Origin: Cyclobacteriaceae bacterium
GTDB taxonomy: Bacteria > Bacteroidota > Bacteroidia > Cytophagales > Cyclobacteriaceae
DNA: 8,855 nucleotides
Assembly (NCBI GenBank): GCA_021648745.1
Contig: JAKISE010000109.1
Coordinates: 1 to 8,855, forward strand
Reading direction: 5' to 3'
A model generated the notes under the pieces. The model saw only the letters and a program-made list of their open reading frames with translations, had not been told where the DNA came from and made no database searches. Of this stretch, positions 1-6,435 are shown in pieces. The position numbers were made by a program, and so were the translations under genes. Position 1 is the first letter of the stretch. The number at the start of each line of letters is the position of its first letter.

Positions 1-1232
1 CTACTATAACTATTAACCAACCTACGCATATCACCATGTCGATGGCCAGAGCTATATAACCACAAAGCTCGCTCAGTAAAATGATAATCTACAAGCTGAT
101 CAGTTGTCATTCCCGTTAAATCAATTGGTGCAAGTCCTTCTGTTGCTCTCAAGTCATCATGAATGGCAGCCACATCAGCATTTAATCCAGTTTGAGCAGC
201 CGCTTCTGCTTCAATTAATCGGGCTTCTATTCCTGATGCTAATCTAACAGGGGCACTTGGAGAAGGGTATTTAAGCTGAAAATAAACGGTATCTCTATCA
301 TTTTGGCCTTGTTCAGTTCCACCATCCCACGGAACACGAGGGTCACCATTGGTGCCTCTAGTTCTGTAGTCTATTCCATTAATTCCTTTATTATCGGCAA
401 TGGAAAACTGCCTACGAATGGTAGTCATTGTGAAAATTCCGTTTTCTTGTCTTCGGCTATTATCCGAATGCTCTATGTAATACACAAAGTCATCAGGAAC
501 AGATGAAGCTTCACTGGCAGCATTGCTAATTTGGCCTAAGCCAAGTAATGCTCTGGCCTTACCTACACGTGCCAAATTGCCTAAATCATCATTTGAAGCT
601 GCAGCAGCACTTGCAATGGCATCATCGAACAAGCCAATAGCTGTATTATACATTTCATCAGCCGAAAGTGGCATACCAAGAATAAATTCTTCTTCTAAAG
701 TAACCTTACTAAAAGGTACACTACCACAGAATGCTTCTGCAAATAGTACATAGCTAAAACCTGCAATACTCTGCATTTCACTTTCAATTTCAGGTAACCC
801 ACCAAAAGCGATAGCTCTATCAACCGTTGCTTCAGCAGAAGCTCGGGTTCTATGTAAGTTTCCGTAGATTGTGTTGATTGTACCATTAACGTTTTGAAGA
901 TTACGAGTGTCTCCTTCTGCACGCGAAGGGAAAGTGCCTACGTAGTCATATTCATCGGTCATTAGCCCACTCATAACAATTAGCCCTACTGTGGCACCAT
1001 GCCCTGCTGATGATCCACTTATAGCTACGGCAAAATCTGCCAAAGAGCCATTTTTTAAGTTTATAATACCAGCTTCACTGTCTAGGCCTTCAACTGTTAC
1101 AATATCTGGGTCTGTTACTTCAAGCAATCTATTACAAGAAGTTGAGCCAAATACCAGAAAGGCTGCCATGGTCATTAATGTAAACCAGGTTGCATTTCTG
1201 TCTTTATCGTTATTTATATTTATATATTTCAT
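1..1232 (-). CDS. SusD/RagB-family nutrient-binding outer-membrane lipoprotein (partial, C-terminus outside window)
   Basis: The frame is open from an ATG at 1232 to the left edge, giving 410 codons without a stop; only the tail is missing. In this family the protein is a surface lipoprotein that caps the SusC barrel and captures the substrate. A hydrophobic stretch at about residues 17-31 ends in a lipobox-like GSTSC, giving a lipidated Cys33. NRLLEVTDPDIV follows, typical of mature SusD N-termini. Near the window edge, ERALWLYSSGHRHGDMRRLV matches the conserved SusD C-terminal motif (W-L-x-x-GHRxGDxRRL), so probably only some 30-60 residues are cut off. The ATG at 1232 is preferred over internal Met20 or Met22 because it supplies the basic n-region (Lys2, Lys10, Arg12) before the hydrophobic core. 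The gene begins 28 bp after the susC-like stop and is almost certainly co-transcribed with it. Substrate unknown. Confidence 0.93.
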   Translation of the reverse strand, partial: MKYININNDKDRNATWFTLMTMAAFLVFGSTSCNRLLEVTDPDIVTVEGLDSEAGIINLKNGSLADFAVAISGSSAGHGATVGLIVMSGLMTDEYDYVGTFPSRAEGDTRNLQNVNGTINTIYGNLHRTRASAEATVDRAIAFGGLPEIESEMQSIAGFSYVLFAEAFCGSVPFSKVTLEEEFILGMPLSADEMYNTAIGLFDDAIASAAAASNDDLGNLARVGKARALLGLGQISNAASEASSVPDDFVYYIEHSDNSRRQENGIFTMTTIRRQFSIADNKGINGIDYRTRGTNGDPRVPWDGGTEQGQNDRDTVYFQLKYPSPSAPVRLASGIEARLIEAEAAAQTGLNADVAAIHDDLRATEGLAPIDLTGMTTDQLVDYHFTERALWLYSSGHRHGDMRRLVNSYS

Positions 1233-1260
1233 CTTGATTTTCTAAGTTAAAATTGTGATA

Positions 1261-4200
1261 TTAAAATGATAAGTTCAGACGTGCTTTCCACATTCTAATA
1301 GGTGGCTGACTGAGAAATTCCTGTGTGGTGAAATTATCTTGTCCAGCAGCACTAATTTCTGGATCAAGACCAGAGTATTTTGTCCATACCCCAAGATTTT
1401 GACCTGATACTGTAAAGCTCATACGAGAAAATGTGGAGCTTAACCAATTAGAAGGTGCGTTAAAGGTTAAAGACACCTCGCGTAATCTCCAAAAAGAAGC
1501 GTCTTCAATATACCCAGCAGCAGTGCCGTAAAATACAAAAGCAACGGCTCGTGCTTGGTCTTCAAGCGAAGCATTTGGGTCATTCAACTCTCGTGTATTT
1601 CCATTTCTTTGTCTCCATCTACCTGTGTTATTATATAACATTTGGCCACCTCTAAAACTTAATAAACTTGTAAGCACTATTCTATCGTTAAAGAAACGTA
1701 GTGCAGGCATAAAAGAGAGCTCTGTGGTGGCAAAGGGTGCTCCTAAATAAGTTGCTTCGTCACTTACAGTTACTTCACTTCCTGCTATTAACCCATCTCC
1801 ATTAACATCATCAAATGTATAAGTTCTATCCCAATATCCTCCTAAAGGAAACCCTTCTACATGGCGCTGTTGGCCAAAAATTACAGGTTCTACTCCTTCG
1901 CCTAGTTGTGTCAACTCATTATTTAAGAAAGAGCCAACTATGTTAAGATCAAAAGCAAATTTTTCTCCCTGAACAATCTGTGTATTTAAACCAATTTCTA
2001 CCCCAGTATTTTTTACTGAGCCCAAATTTTCGAAACGGCCATTACCAACTCCTAAAGACAAGGGTAGCTGTCTAAAAATGAGTGCATCTTGCGTTGCTTT
2101 ATTAAAGTAAGTTAGTTCTAATCCAATACGATCAGAAAACATGCTTGCATCAAGTCCTACTTCAAGCTCAGTTGATAATTCAGGCCTAAGCTCGTTATTG
2201 CCTACGCTACCAAAAGTAACGGCTGTTTCACTTTGCCCATCTATTGTGGCAGCAACAGGGTTGTAAAACCTTAAAGCATCATTGGTTCCGGGTTGTACCC
2301 CCGAAGCCCCCCAAGCACCTCTTAAACGAAGTGAGCTTAGCACATTGCTACTCACATTAAAGAAAGATTCGTCAGAAAGTAACCATGAAGCACTTATTTT
2401 GGGATAAATTACAGATTGCAATGCTGGCCCAAATGAACTTCCTCTATCTATTCGTATCGCTGCTGTAATAAATAGCTTTTCACTAAACCCTACCTGCTCT
2501 TCCACAAAGAACCCAGCTGTTCGCTGTTCAGTTGTTTCCTCATCGCTAAACGTTTGCGCTGCACCTGCAATAGAGCTGCTTCCTGGTACTAACCGCAGCC
2601 CTGAAGCAAAAGTGCCTTGTGTAAGCGATCCTAAATATTGGAGGCCTACAGAAGTACGAGATGAGATACCATCCGTAATATCTTTTTTATAAGTACCAAC
2701 CAAATCTAATGTAGTTACATACGTATTAAATCTGTTTGAAAAACGTGCGCCTTCATCATAATTTAGGAAATCTGGAGCTTCTCCTGTTGGAAAAAACTGG
2801 TTATCCCAACGAGAGGTGTAATCTAAACCTCCTGCTACTCTAAAAGTTAACTGTTCGGTTGGTGTCCAAATAAAATTAAGTCCAGAAGTAAACCTATCAA
2901 TATTTTGATTGGTTTCAATCGTAAACAATTCTTCTGGTGTAAACTCACCCCAACCTTGTTGGCCTTGGTCAATACTTGGAAAACCATTCAATCCTTGCCC
3001 CATCAGCCCAAGTGCGTAGTTATCATTTAATGGTAACTCGAGATTACTTTTAGTATAGCCAGTAGTAACATTAAGGGTTAGGTTATCAGAAAGTTTGGCG
3101 CCAATATTAGCTCGAATATTCCCTCTTGTAATGTTGTTAACTGGAAGCACTCCTTCATTATCAACATAGCTACCTGAAACAAAGTAAGTAACTACATCAG
3201 TTCCGCCAGAAACGCTTATTCCTGTCCCAAACTGTGCTCCTGACCTAAATGGGCGGGTACGAGGGTCGTTTAAAGGTTGAAATTGATTGATTGTAACGGG
3301 CACAAAAGTGCCTTCAGCTGCTTGGTAATTGAAGCCAGGATTACCATTTATATCTAACGCTTCGTAATTATCTGGATATACAGCTATGTCATTAACTACA
3401 CCTGTTTCAATAAATGCCGACCACCTGGCTTTTCCTTTTTGACCTTTTTTGGTGGTAATTCTTATAACCCCATTAGCCGCAATAGAACCATATAAGGTCG
3501 CAGCTGAAGGGCCTTTTATTATTTCAATCGATTCGATATCCTCTGGGTTAATGTCGTTTAACCTTGAAGGTGACTGACCACCAGTTTCAAAGGAAATTGA
3601 ATTTGGCTGGTTGTTTATTAATACACCATCAATATAAATTACTGGCTCGTTAGATAATGAGGCACTACTTGATCCACGAATTCTAATTCTTGATCCCATG
3701 CCTGTTGAACCTCCACTACCAAAAACTTGTACACCAGCTGCTTGACCTTGTAGCAGGTCAGAAATATTGTTGATGGGTCTTATTTTCACTTCATCGGCAA
3801 CATCTAGCCTTGCAATGGAGTTGCCAATTTCAACTTTTCTTCTAGTTCCAGTTGCCGTAACTATTACTTCATTTAGGCTAGTAATATCTTCATCAAGTAC
3901 AATAGAAATAGAAGTTTGCCCACCTACTGGATACTCTATGGTTTTGTAGCCCACAAAGCTTATCATTAGTGTGGCATTCTCATCAACTTCTAAGCTAAAA
4001 TTACCATCCGCATCCGTTATGGTTCCAGTGGAAGTGCCTTTTATTAATACAGAAACGCCAGGTAGAGGAAATCCACTCGCATCTTTAATAGTTCCTTTTA
4101 TTTTAATTTCGGCTGCTAGTTCTTCTTCTACTCCAGAAGCTACAGCTTTAGCATTTCCTCTGGTTACATGTATGTTTGCTCCAACTCGTTTAAATTGAAG

Positions 4201-4509
4201 ATTTTCCTTGGATGATATAATCGAAAGAACTTCATATAAGGAACTGTTTCTTGCCGTTACACTTATTTTTGTATTTGGTACCACGGCATCATTATACGTA
4301 AATTTAAATCCGGTTTTTTCTTCTAGTATTCCAAATACTTTAATCACTTCGGTTTTATTAACCTTAAGCGACACAGGAACCTCTTTTAAGCTCGGTTGTC
4401 CATCAGCATTACTAGCGTAGGCCATAGTGGCAATGGTACATATAATCAATAGAGCAAAAAAAGTATTCCTAGACATAATCAAAAGTTGAATTAGTATATT
4501 ATTTTTCAT
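1261..4509 (-). CDS. SusC/RagA-family TonB-dependent outer-membrane transporter with N-terminal STN signalling domain
   Basis: A complete 1082-residue protein. A signal peptide lies at about residues 12-32 (cut near AYA-SNA); Met12 is an alternative start. An STN domain follows at about 45-117, then a carboxypeptidase-regulatory-like beta domain at about 134-208 (IKGTIKDASGFPLPGVSVLI ... SFVGYKT). A TonB-box-like segment SLNEVIVTATG lies at 211-221 and the plug at about 222-355, with the SusC hallmarks YIDGV, INPEDIESIEIIKGPSAATL and GSIAANGVIRITTKKG. The rest is beta barrel, ending in LNLSF with a C-terminal Phe as expected for outer-membrane insertion. DVNGDG at 901-906 is an acidic Asp/Asn loop common in SusC proteins. 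The family imports oligosaccharides or peptides using TonB energy, with the partner SusD as lid. The STN domain implies signalling to the FecR encoded just upstream. Substrate cannot be told from sequence. Confidence 0.98.
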   Translation of the reverse strand: MKNNILIQLLIMSRNTFFALLIICTIATMAYASNADGQPSLKEVPVSLKVNKTEVIKVFGILEEKTGFKFTYNDAVVPNTKISVTARNSSLYEVLSIISSKENLQFKRVGANIHVTRGNAKAVASGVEEELAAEIKIKGTIKDASGFPLPGVSVLIKGTSTGTITDADGNFSLEVDENATLMISFVGYKTIEYPVGGQTSISIVLDEDITSLNEVIVTATGTRRKVEIGNSIARLDVADEVKIRPINNISDLLQGQAAGVQVFGSGGSTGMGSRIRIRGSSSASLSNEPVIYIDGVLINNQPNSISFETGGQSPSRLNDINPEDIESIEIIKGPSAATLYGSIAANGVIRITTKKGQKGKARWSAFIETGVVNDIAVYPDNYEALDINGNPGFNYQAAEGTFVPVTINQFQPLNDPRTRPFRSGAQFGTGISVSGGTDVVTYFVSGSYVDNEGVLPVNNITRGNIRANIGAKLSDNLTLNVTTGYTKSNLELPLNDNYALGLMGQGLNGFPSIDQGQQGWGEFTPEELFTIETNQNIDRFTSGLNFIWTPTEQLTFRVAGGLDYTSRWDNQFFPTGEAPDFLNYDEGARFSNRFNTYVTTLDLVGTYKKDITDGISSRTSVGLQYLGSLTQGTFASGLRLVPGSSSIAGAAQTFSDEETTEQRTAGFFVEEQVGFSEKLFITAAIRIDRGSSFGPALQSVIYPKISASWLLSDESFFNVSSNVLSSLRLRGAWGASGVQPGTNDALRFYNPVAATIDGQSETAVTFGSVGNNELRPELSTELEVGLDASMFSDRIGLELTYFNKATQDALIFRQLPLSLGVGNGRFENLGSVKNTGVEIGLNTQIVQGEKFAFDLNIVGSFLNNELTQLGEGVEPVIFGQQRHVEGFPLGGYWDRTYTFDDVNGDGLIAGSEVTVSDEATYLGAPFATTELSFMPALRFFNDRIVLTSLLSFRGGQMLYNNTGRWRQRNGNTRELNDPNASLEDQARAVAFVFYGTAAGYIEDASFWRLREVSLTFNAPSNWLSSTFSRMSFTVSGQNLGVWTKYSGLDPEISAAGQDNFTTQEFLSQPPIRMWKARLNLSF

Positions 4510-4534
4510 AATTTTGTATTGTAGGTAAAACTTT

Positions 4535-4579
4535 GTTTTATCGATGTGTCAAGAAAAGAAAGTATAAAATCGAAGTGTC
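4535..4579 (-). promoter_or_regulatory. Pair of 11-bp direct repeats upstream of susC
   Basis: On the plus strand atcgatgtgtc (4540-4550) and atcgaagtgtc (4569-4579) share 10 of 11 bases. They start 29 bp apart and both have A/T-rich flanks. Read toward susC they are GACAC(A/T)TCGAT, about 30 and 60 bp before the start codon. Their place in the leader of a FecR-controlled transporter fits an operator or a promoter-recognition element, but the function is inferred from position alone. I found no convincing Bacteroidota -33/-7 (TTTG ... TAnnTTTG) pair here. Confidence 0.35.
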
Positions 4580-4613
4580 GTAAGCTGCAGATTTATCTTT
4601 AATTTCTTGTGTA

Positions 4614-4642
4614 AAGTTGGTCATATCTAATATGGCCAACTT
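4614..4642. terminator. Hairpin between fecR and susC, possible terminator or attenuator
   Basis: The arms 4614-4626 and 4630-4642 pair over 13 positions with one mismatch and a 3-nt loop. The hairpin begins 18 bases after the fecR stop codon, where a terminator would be expected. The longer T-run (ttttt, 4644-4648) follows the stem on the plus strand. In the minus-strand transcript the stem is preceded by A5 and followed only by UUACA, so it is a poor intrinsic terminator for fecR. The internal mismatch is a G-U pair in plus-strand RNA but A-C in minus-strand RNA. It could separate fecR expression from susCD expression. Confidence 0.4.
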
Positions 4643-4660
4643 CTTTTTAACTTGTGTTGT

Positions 4661-5698
4661 TCATAATTTCTTAGTGATTAATATTTTATTTTCATTTATA
4701 ATTTTATAGTCAAACTCTGAGGCAAAACTAATTCCGTCCAATACTTTTTCGAGCGACATGTTTTGATAATCGCCCGTGTAAAATCCTTTTACGTTTGCAC
4801 CTTTAGCCACTTTAATATCTACTCCATACCACCGCTGAATTTTTTTACATACTTCACTAAAAGATTCATTATGAAAACTTAGTATTCCATCCTTCCATCC
4901 TATAATGCTTTGTATATCTGTGCAGATTGATTTTTTAACATTTTTATCGTAATGCGTATATTCTAATAAATCCTTGGGATTTAACACAAAAGAGCTGCCA
5001 AGTTCATCGGATACTGAAACTTCTCCTCTCACAACTAAAACTTGGGTCGTTTTTTCACTTCCATAAAATCTTACATTAAAAGAAGTGCCAAGAACTTTTG
5101 TTTGTAACTCACCACTTTTTATAATAAATGGCAGGGTCGGATTTTTTACAACATCAAAAAAAGCTTCTCCTTTAAGCTCAACGAATCTATCGTTAATGCC
5201 AAAATTAGAGTTGTAGGTTAATGAACTGCCAGAGTTTAATTTAATGGTACTTCCATCTGGCAATGTAATTAATAATTTTTGACCAATAGGGTTGATTTTT
5301 GAGTATTGAATAAGTTCTTTAGTTACAGGTTTTATAGTTGATTTGTGAGCATGCCATGAATAGGCTAGAAAACTTATGAGTAAAAATGTAATTGCTGCAG
5401 CTACTTTAAGGCGGAAGTTAATTTGACCTTTAGCTAGTTTTTTTGCGAATGGTAGAGGCTTTCTTTTCAATACATTTTCGAACATTTCAAGGTACTCTTC
5501 TTCTTTTAAGGCCTCAAAATCGTTATACCTGAGAGATGTAATAAATTGCTGTGCTTTTAAAATGGCAGCTACCTGGTTTGGGTGTGATGCCATCCACTTC
5601 GACCAAAATTCATTTGATTTGGAGTTTGGGTTGTTTACCCATTCAACAAAAAAATCATCTTTTATAAAATCTTCAACACTGTAGTCTTCGTACTTCAT
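4661..5698 (-). CDS. FecR-family anti-sigma factor with C-terminal DUF4974 domain
   Basis: A complete 345-residue inner-membrane regulator of the size usual for Bacteroidota FecR proteins. The cytoplasmic N-terminus (about 1-95) is the expected sigma-binding part and has the usual acidic, Trp-rich segment (FFVEWV, FWSKWM). One membrane span lies at about 97-115. The periplasmic FecR domain spans about 138-232, with LPDGSTIKLNSGSSL, VELKGEAFFDV, TKVLGTSFNV and VVRGEVSV. The C-terminal DUF4974-like region (about 272-343, ILSFHNESFSEV ... YKI) resembles an STN fold. In this family the periplasmic part contacts the STN domain of a TonB-dependent transporter, and the cytoplasmic part holds an ECF sigma factor. 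The susC-like gene downstream has that STN domain, so the pair is coherent. Odd point: no ECF sigma gene lies immediately upstream, where it normally sits. Confidence 0.97.
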   Translation of the reverse strand: MKYEDYSVEDFIKDDFFVEWVNNPNSKSNEFWSKWMASHPNQVAAILKAQQFITSLRYNDFEALKEEEYLEMFENVLKRKPLPFAKKLAKGQINFRLKVAAAITFLLISFLAYSWHAHKSTIKPVTKELIQYSKINPIGQKLLITLPDGSTIKLNSGSSLTYNSNFGINDRFVELKGEAFFDVVKNPTLPFIIKSGELQTKVLGTSFNVRFYGSEKTTQVLVVRGEVSVSDELGSSFVLNPKDLLEYTHYDKNVKKSICTDIQSIIGWKDGILSFHNESFSEVCKKIQRWYGVDIKVAKGANVKGFYTGDYQNMSLEKVLDGISFASEFDYKIINENKILITKKL

Positions 5699-5729
5699 TT
5701 AGCTTAAAATAATACTGATCCTAATGTTA

Positions 5730-5747
5730 TAGTATTGACAAATACTA
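5730..5747. promoter_or_regulatory. Dyad upstream of fecR (candidate operator)
   Basis: A perfect 7-bp inverted repeat, tagtatt / aatacta, with a 4-base centre (gaca), lies 32-49 bp before the fecR ATG. A second A/T-rich dyad (ataatttt / aaaattat) is at 5770-5787. Position and symmetry suit a dimeric regulator or a promoter-proximal site, but such short A/T-rich dyads also arise by chance. Confidence 0.3.
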
Positions 5748-5856
5748 AATGTGTCCCATTTATCGAAAAATAATTTTGAAAAATTATAGGATAGCAGAAT
5801 TTAAAGGAGTAAAAAAGACGGAATAACAAAAGCAATTAATAGAGATGCCCTAACCT

Positions 5857-5876
5857 GAATTATTCATGAATAATTC
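5857..5876. repeat. Perfect 20-bp palindrome
   Basis: The sequence gaattattca followed by tgaataattc is its own reverse complement over all 20 bases with no spacer. It could be a binding site for a dimeric protein, or the core of a stem-loop in RNA. It has no T-run on either side, so it is not an obvious intrinsic terminator. Confidence 0.6.
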
Positions 5877-5940
5877 CATCTAACTCACCATCCCGATGAC
5901 CTTTACATTTTTAGTTTTTTTATGCTTTTTTATACATTCT

Positions 5941-6000
5941 ACTCTAAAGTTAGCTGTTTATTGCTACTTTTTTTGAGAGGTCTTTGGAATGCGGGCTAAG
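5941..6000 (+). repeat. Direct repeat, copy 1 (about 60 bp)
   Basis: Shares with 6237-6295 an identical first 16 bases (actctaaagttagctg) and the blocks ttgctac, tttgagaggtctt and cggg in the same order. Over about 60 columns I count roughly 8 mismatches and one single-base gap. The strand sign is arbitrary; it records that both copies point the same way. Confidence 0.75.
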
Positions 6001-6063
6001 ATTAGTTTGCTATTTCGTCATTCCAAAGCGTAAGCTTTGTAATCTCCAACCTCTACCGAGGTT
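5982..6063. repeat. Cluster of short inverted repeats, including a CGTCATTCC...AATCTC-type palindromic repeat
   Basis: Three dyads lie close together: ctttggaatg (5982-5991) with cattccaaag (6019-6028); caaagc (6024-6029) with gctttg (6034-6039) around a 4-base loop; and aacctc (6048-6053) with gaggtt (6058-6063) around tacc. The first two share bases 6024-6028, so they exclude each other. The stretch cgtcattcc ... aatctc (6016-6046) resembles the palindromic intergenic repeats common in Bacteroidota genomes; that likeness is from memory and not verified. Confidence 0.5.
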
Positions 6064-6145
6064 GCTAAGCTACGATTAATTACAACCAGTTAGCAGGTGA
6101 ATGGTTTGCAAGCAACCAAGCAACTAAAAACTGTGGAGTCACTTA

Positions 6146-6174
6146 AAGTTTTGCAGTATATTACTGCAAAACTT
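6146..6174. repeat. Perfect 13-bp stem-loop with 3-nt loop
   Basis: The arms aagttttgcagta (6146-6158) and tactgcaaaactt (6162-6174) are exact reverse complements around tat. No T-run follows on either strand, so an intrinsic terminator is doubtful. It lies between the two direct-repeat copies. It may be a structured RNA element or the remnant of a small mobile element. Confidence 0.6.
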
Positions 6175-6198
6175 GGTTCTAATGGTTTTAATTGGTTT

Positions 6199-6228
6199 CA
6201 TCAGTGTCCCTTGCAGGAGACACTGATG
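6199..6228. repeat. 10-bp stem-loop with extended inner stem, directly before direct-repeat copy 2
   Basis: The outer arms catcagtgtc (6199-6208) and gacactgatg (6219-6228) match perfectly. Inside, cct can pair with agg around tgc, leaving one bulged A. The hairpin ends 8 bp before the second direct-repeat copy. Copy 1 has no such hairpin in front of it. Confidence 0.55.
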
Positions 6229-6236
6229 GGGTATAT

Positions 6237-6295
6237 ACTCTAAAGTTAGCTGCTTTTTGCTACCTTGTTTGAGAGGTCTTAGAATACGGGTTAGG
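6237..6295 (+). repeat. Direct repeat, copy 2 (about 59 bp)
   Basis: Second copy of the repeat at 5941-6000, starting 296 bp later and in the same orientation. The first 16 bases are identical, and the later blocks ttgctac, tttgagaggtctt and cggg are retained with scattered substitutions. The divergence indicates an old duplication, or two members of a dispersed family. Confidence 0.75.
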
Positions 6296-6351
6296 GGTTG
6301 TTATCCCAAACTCACGTTAAATTACTAAACTAAGTTTGTGAAAGTAGTATT

Positions 6352-6405
6352 GAGTCCACTCCGAAAACAAACAAAATCAAAAAAGTCTCTTTTCGGAGTG
6401 GGCTC
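6352..6405. mobile_element. 54-bp MITE-like element with 6-bp flanking direct repeats
   Basis: The ends gagtccactccgaaaa (6352-6367) and ttttcggagtgggctc (6390-6405) are 16-bp inverted repeats with one mismatch, around a 22-base A-rich centre. Identical agtatt hexamers abut both ends (6346-6351 and 6406-6411), as a target-site duplication would. No transposase is present, so it would be a non-autonomous element or the fused ends of a lost IS. Alternatively it is a strong transcript-end hairpin: it lies 31 bp past the stop of the small Cys-rich gene, and part of each hexamer extends the stem. Confidence 0.45.
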
Positions 6406-6435
6406 AGTATTAATTTGTAGGTGAATTTGCAATTA

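Larger units (their letters stand above)
5699..6435. other. Repeat- and hairpin-rich 737-bp intergenic region
   Basis: I see no convincing coding frame on either strand between the fecR start and the stop of the small Cys-rich gene. The region holds, from left to right: the fecR-proximal dyads, a 20-bp perfect palindrome (5857-5876), a first direct-repeat copy (5941-6000), three short dyads (5982-6063), a 13-bp perfect stem-loop (6146-6174), a second stem-loop (6199-6228), a second direct-repeat copy (6237-6295), and a MITE-like element (6352-6405). All flanking genes run on the minus strand, so the stretch could be a long fecR leader, the 3' end of the upstream gene run, or a site where small repeats have accumulated. 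Confidence 0.8.

Noticed and set aside
303..1245. Several open frames of 67-84 codons on the plus strand and a 75-codon frame on the minus strand at 695-922
   Set aside because: They overlap the continuous 410-codon SusD-like frame on the minus strand, show no recognisable motif, and have the composition of out-of-frame readings.
3767..4420. Plus-strand open frames of 60-75 codons opposite the susC-like gene
   Set aside because: They are antisense to the STN, carboxypeptidase-like and plug domains of a clear susC homologue. Their sequences are Ser/Thr/Val-rich shadows with no domain likeness.
5941..6295. CRISPR array
   Set aside because: There are only two diverged copies, the unit is about 60 bp, the spacing is 236 bp and no cas genes are present.
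5941..6295. Integron attC sites, because of gttagc-type motifs near the repeats
   Set aside because: No paired GTTRRRY and RYYYAAC core sites with the expected attC fold were found, and there are no cassette-sized frames or integrase gene.
6352..6405. Calling the inverted repeat a plain intrinsic terminator
   Set aside because: The loop is 22 bases long and no T-run follows on either strand. The exact 6-bp direct flanks fit an inserted element better, though a role in transcript ends remains possible.
5699..6435. Degraded ECF sigma-factor gene upstream of fecR
   Set aside because: I found no stretch resembling sigma region 2 or region 4 in either strand's frames. Stops are frequent and the sequence is dominated by dyads.
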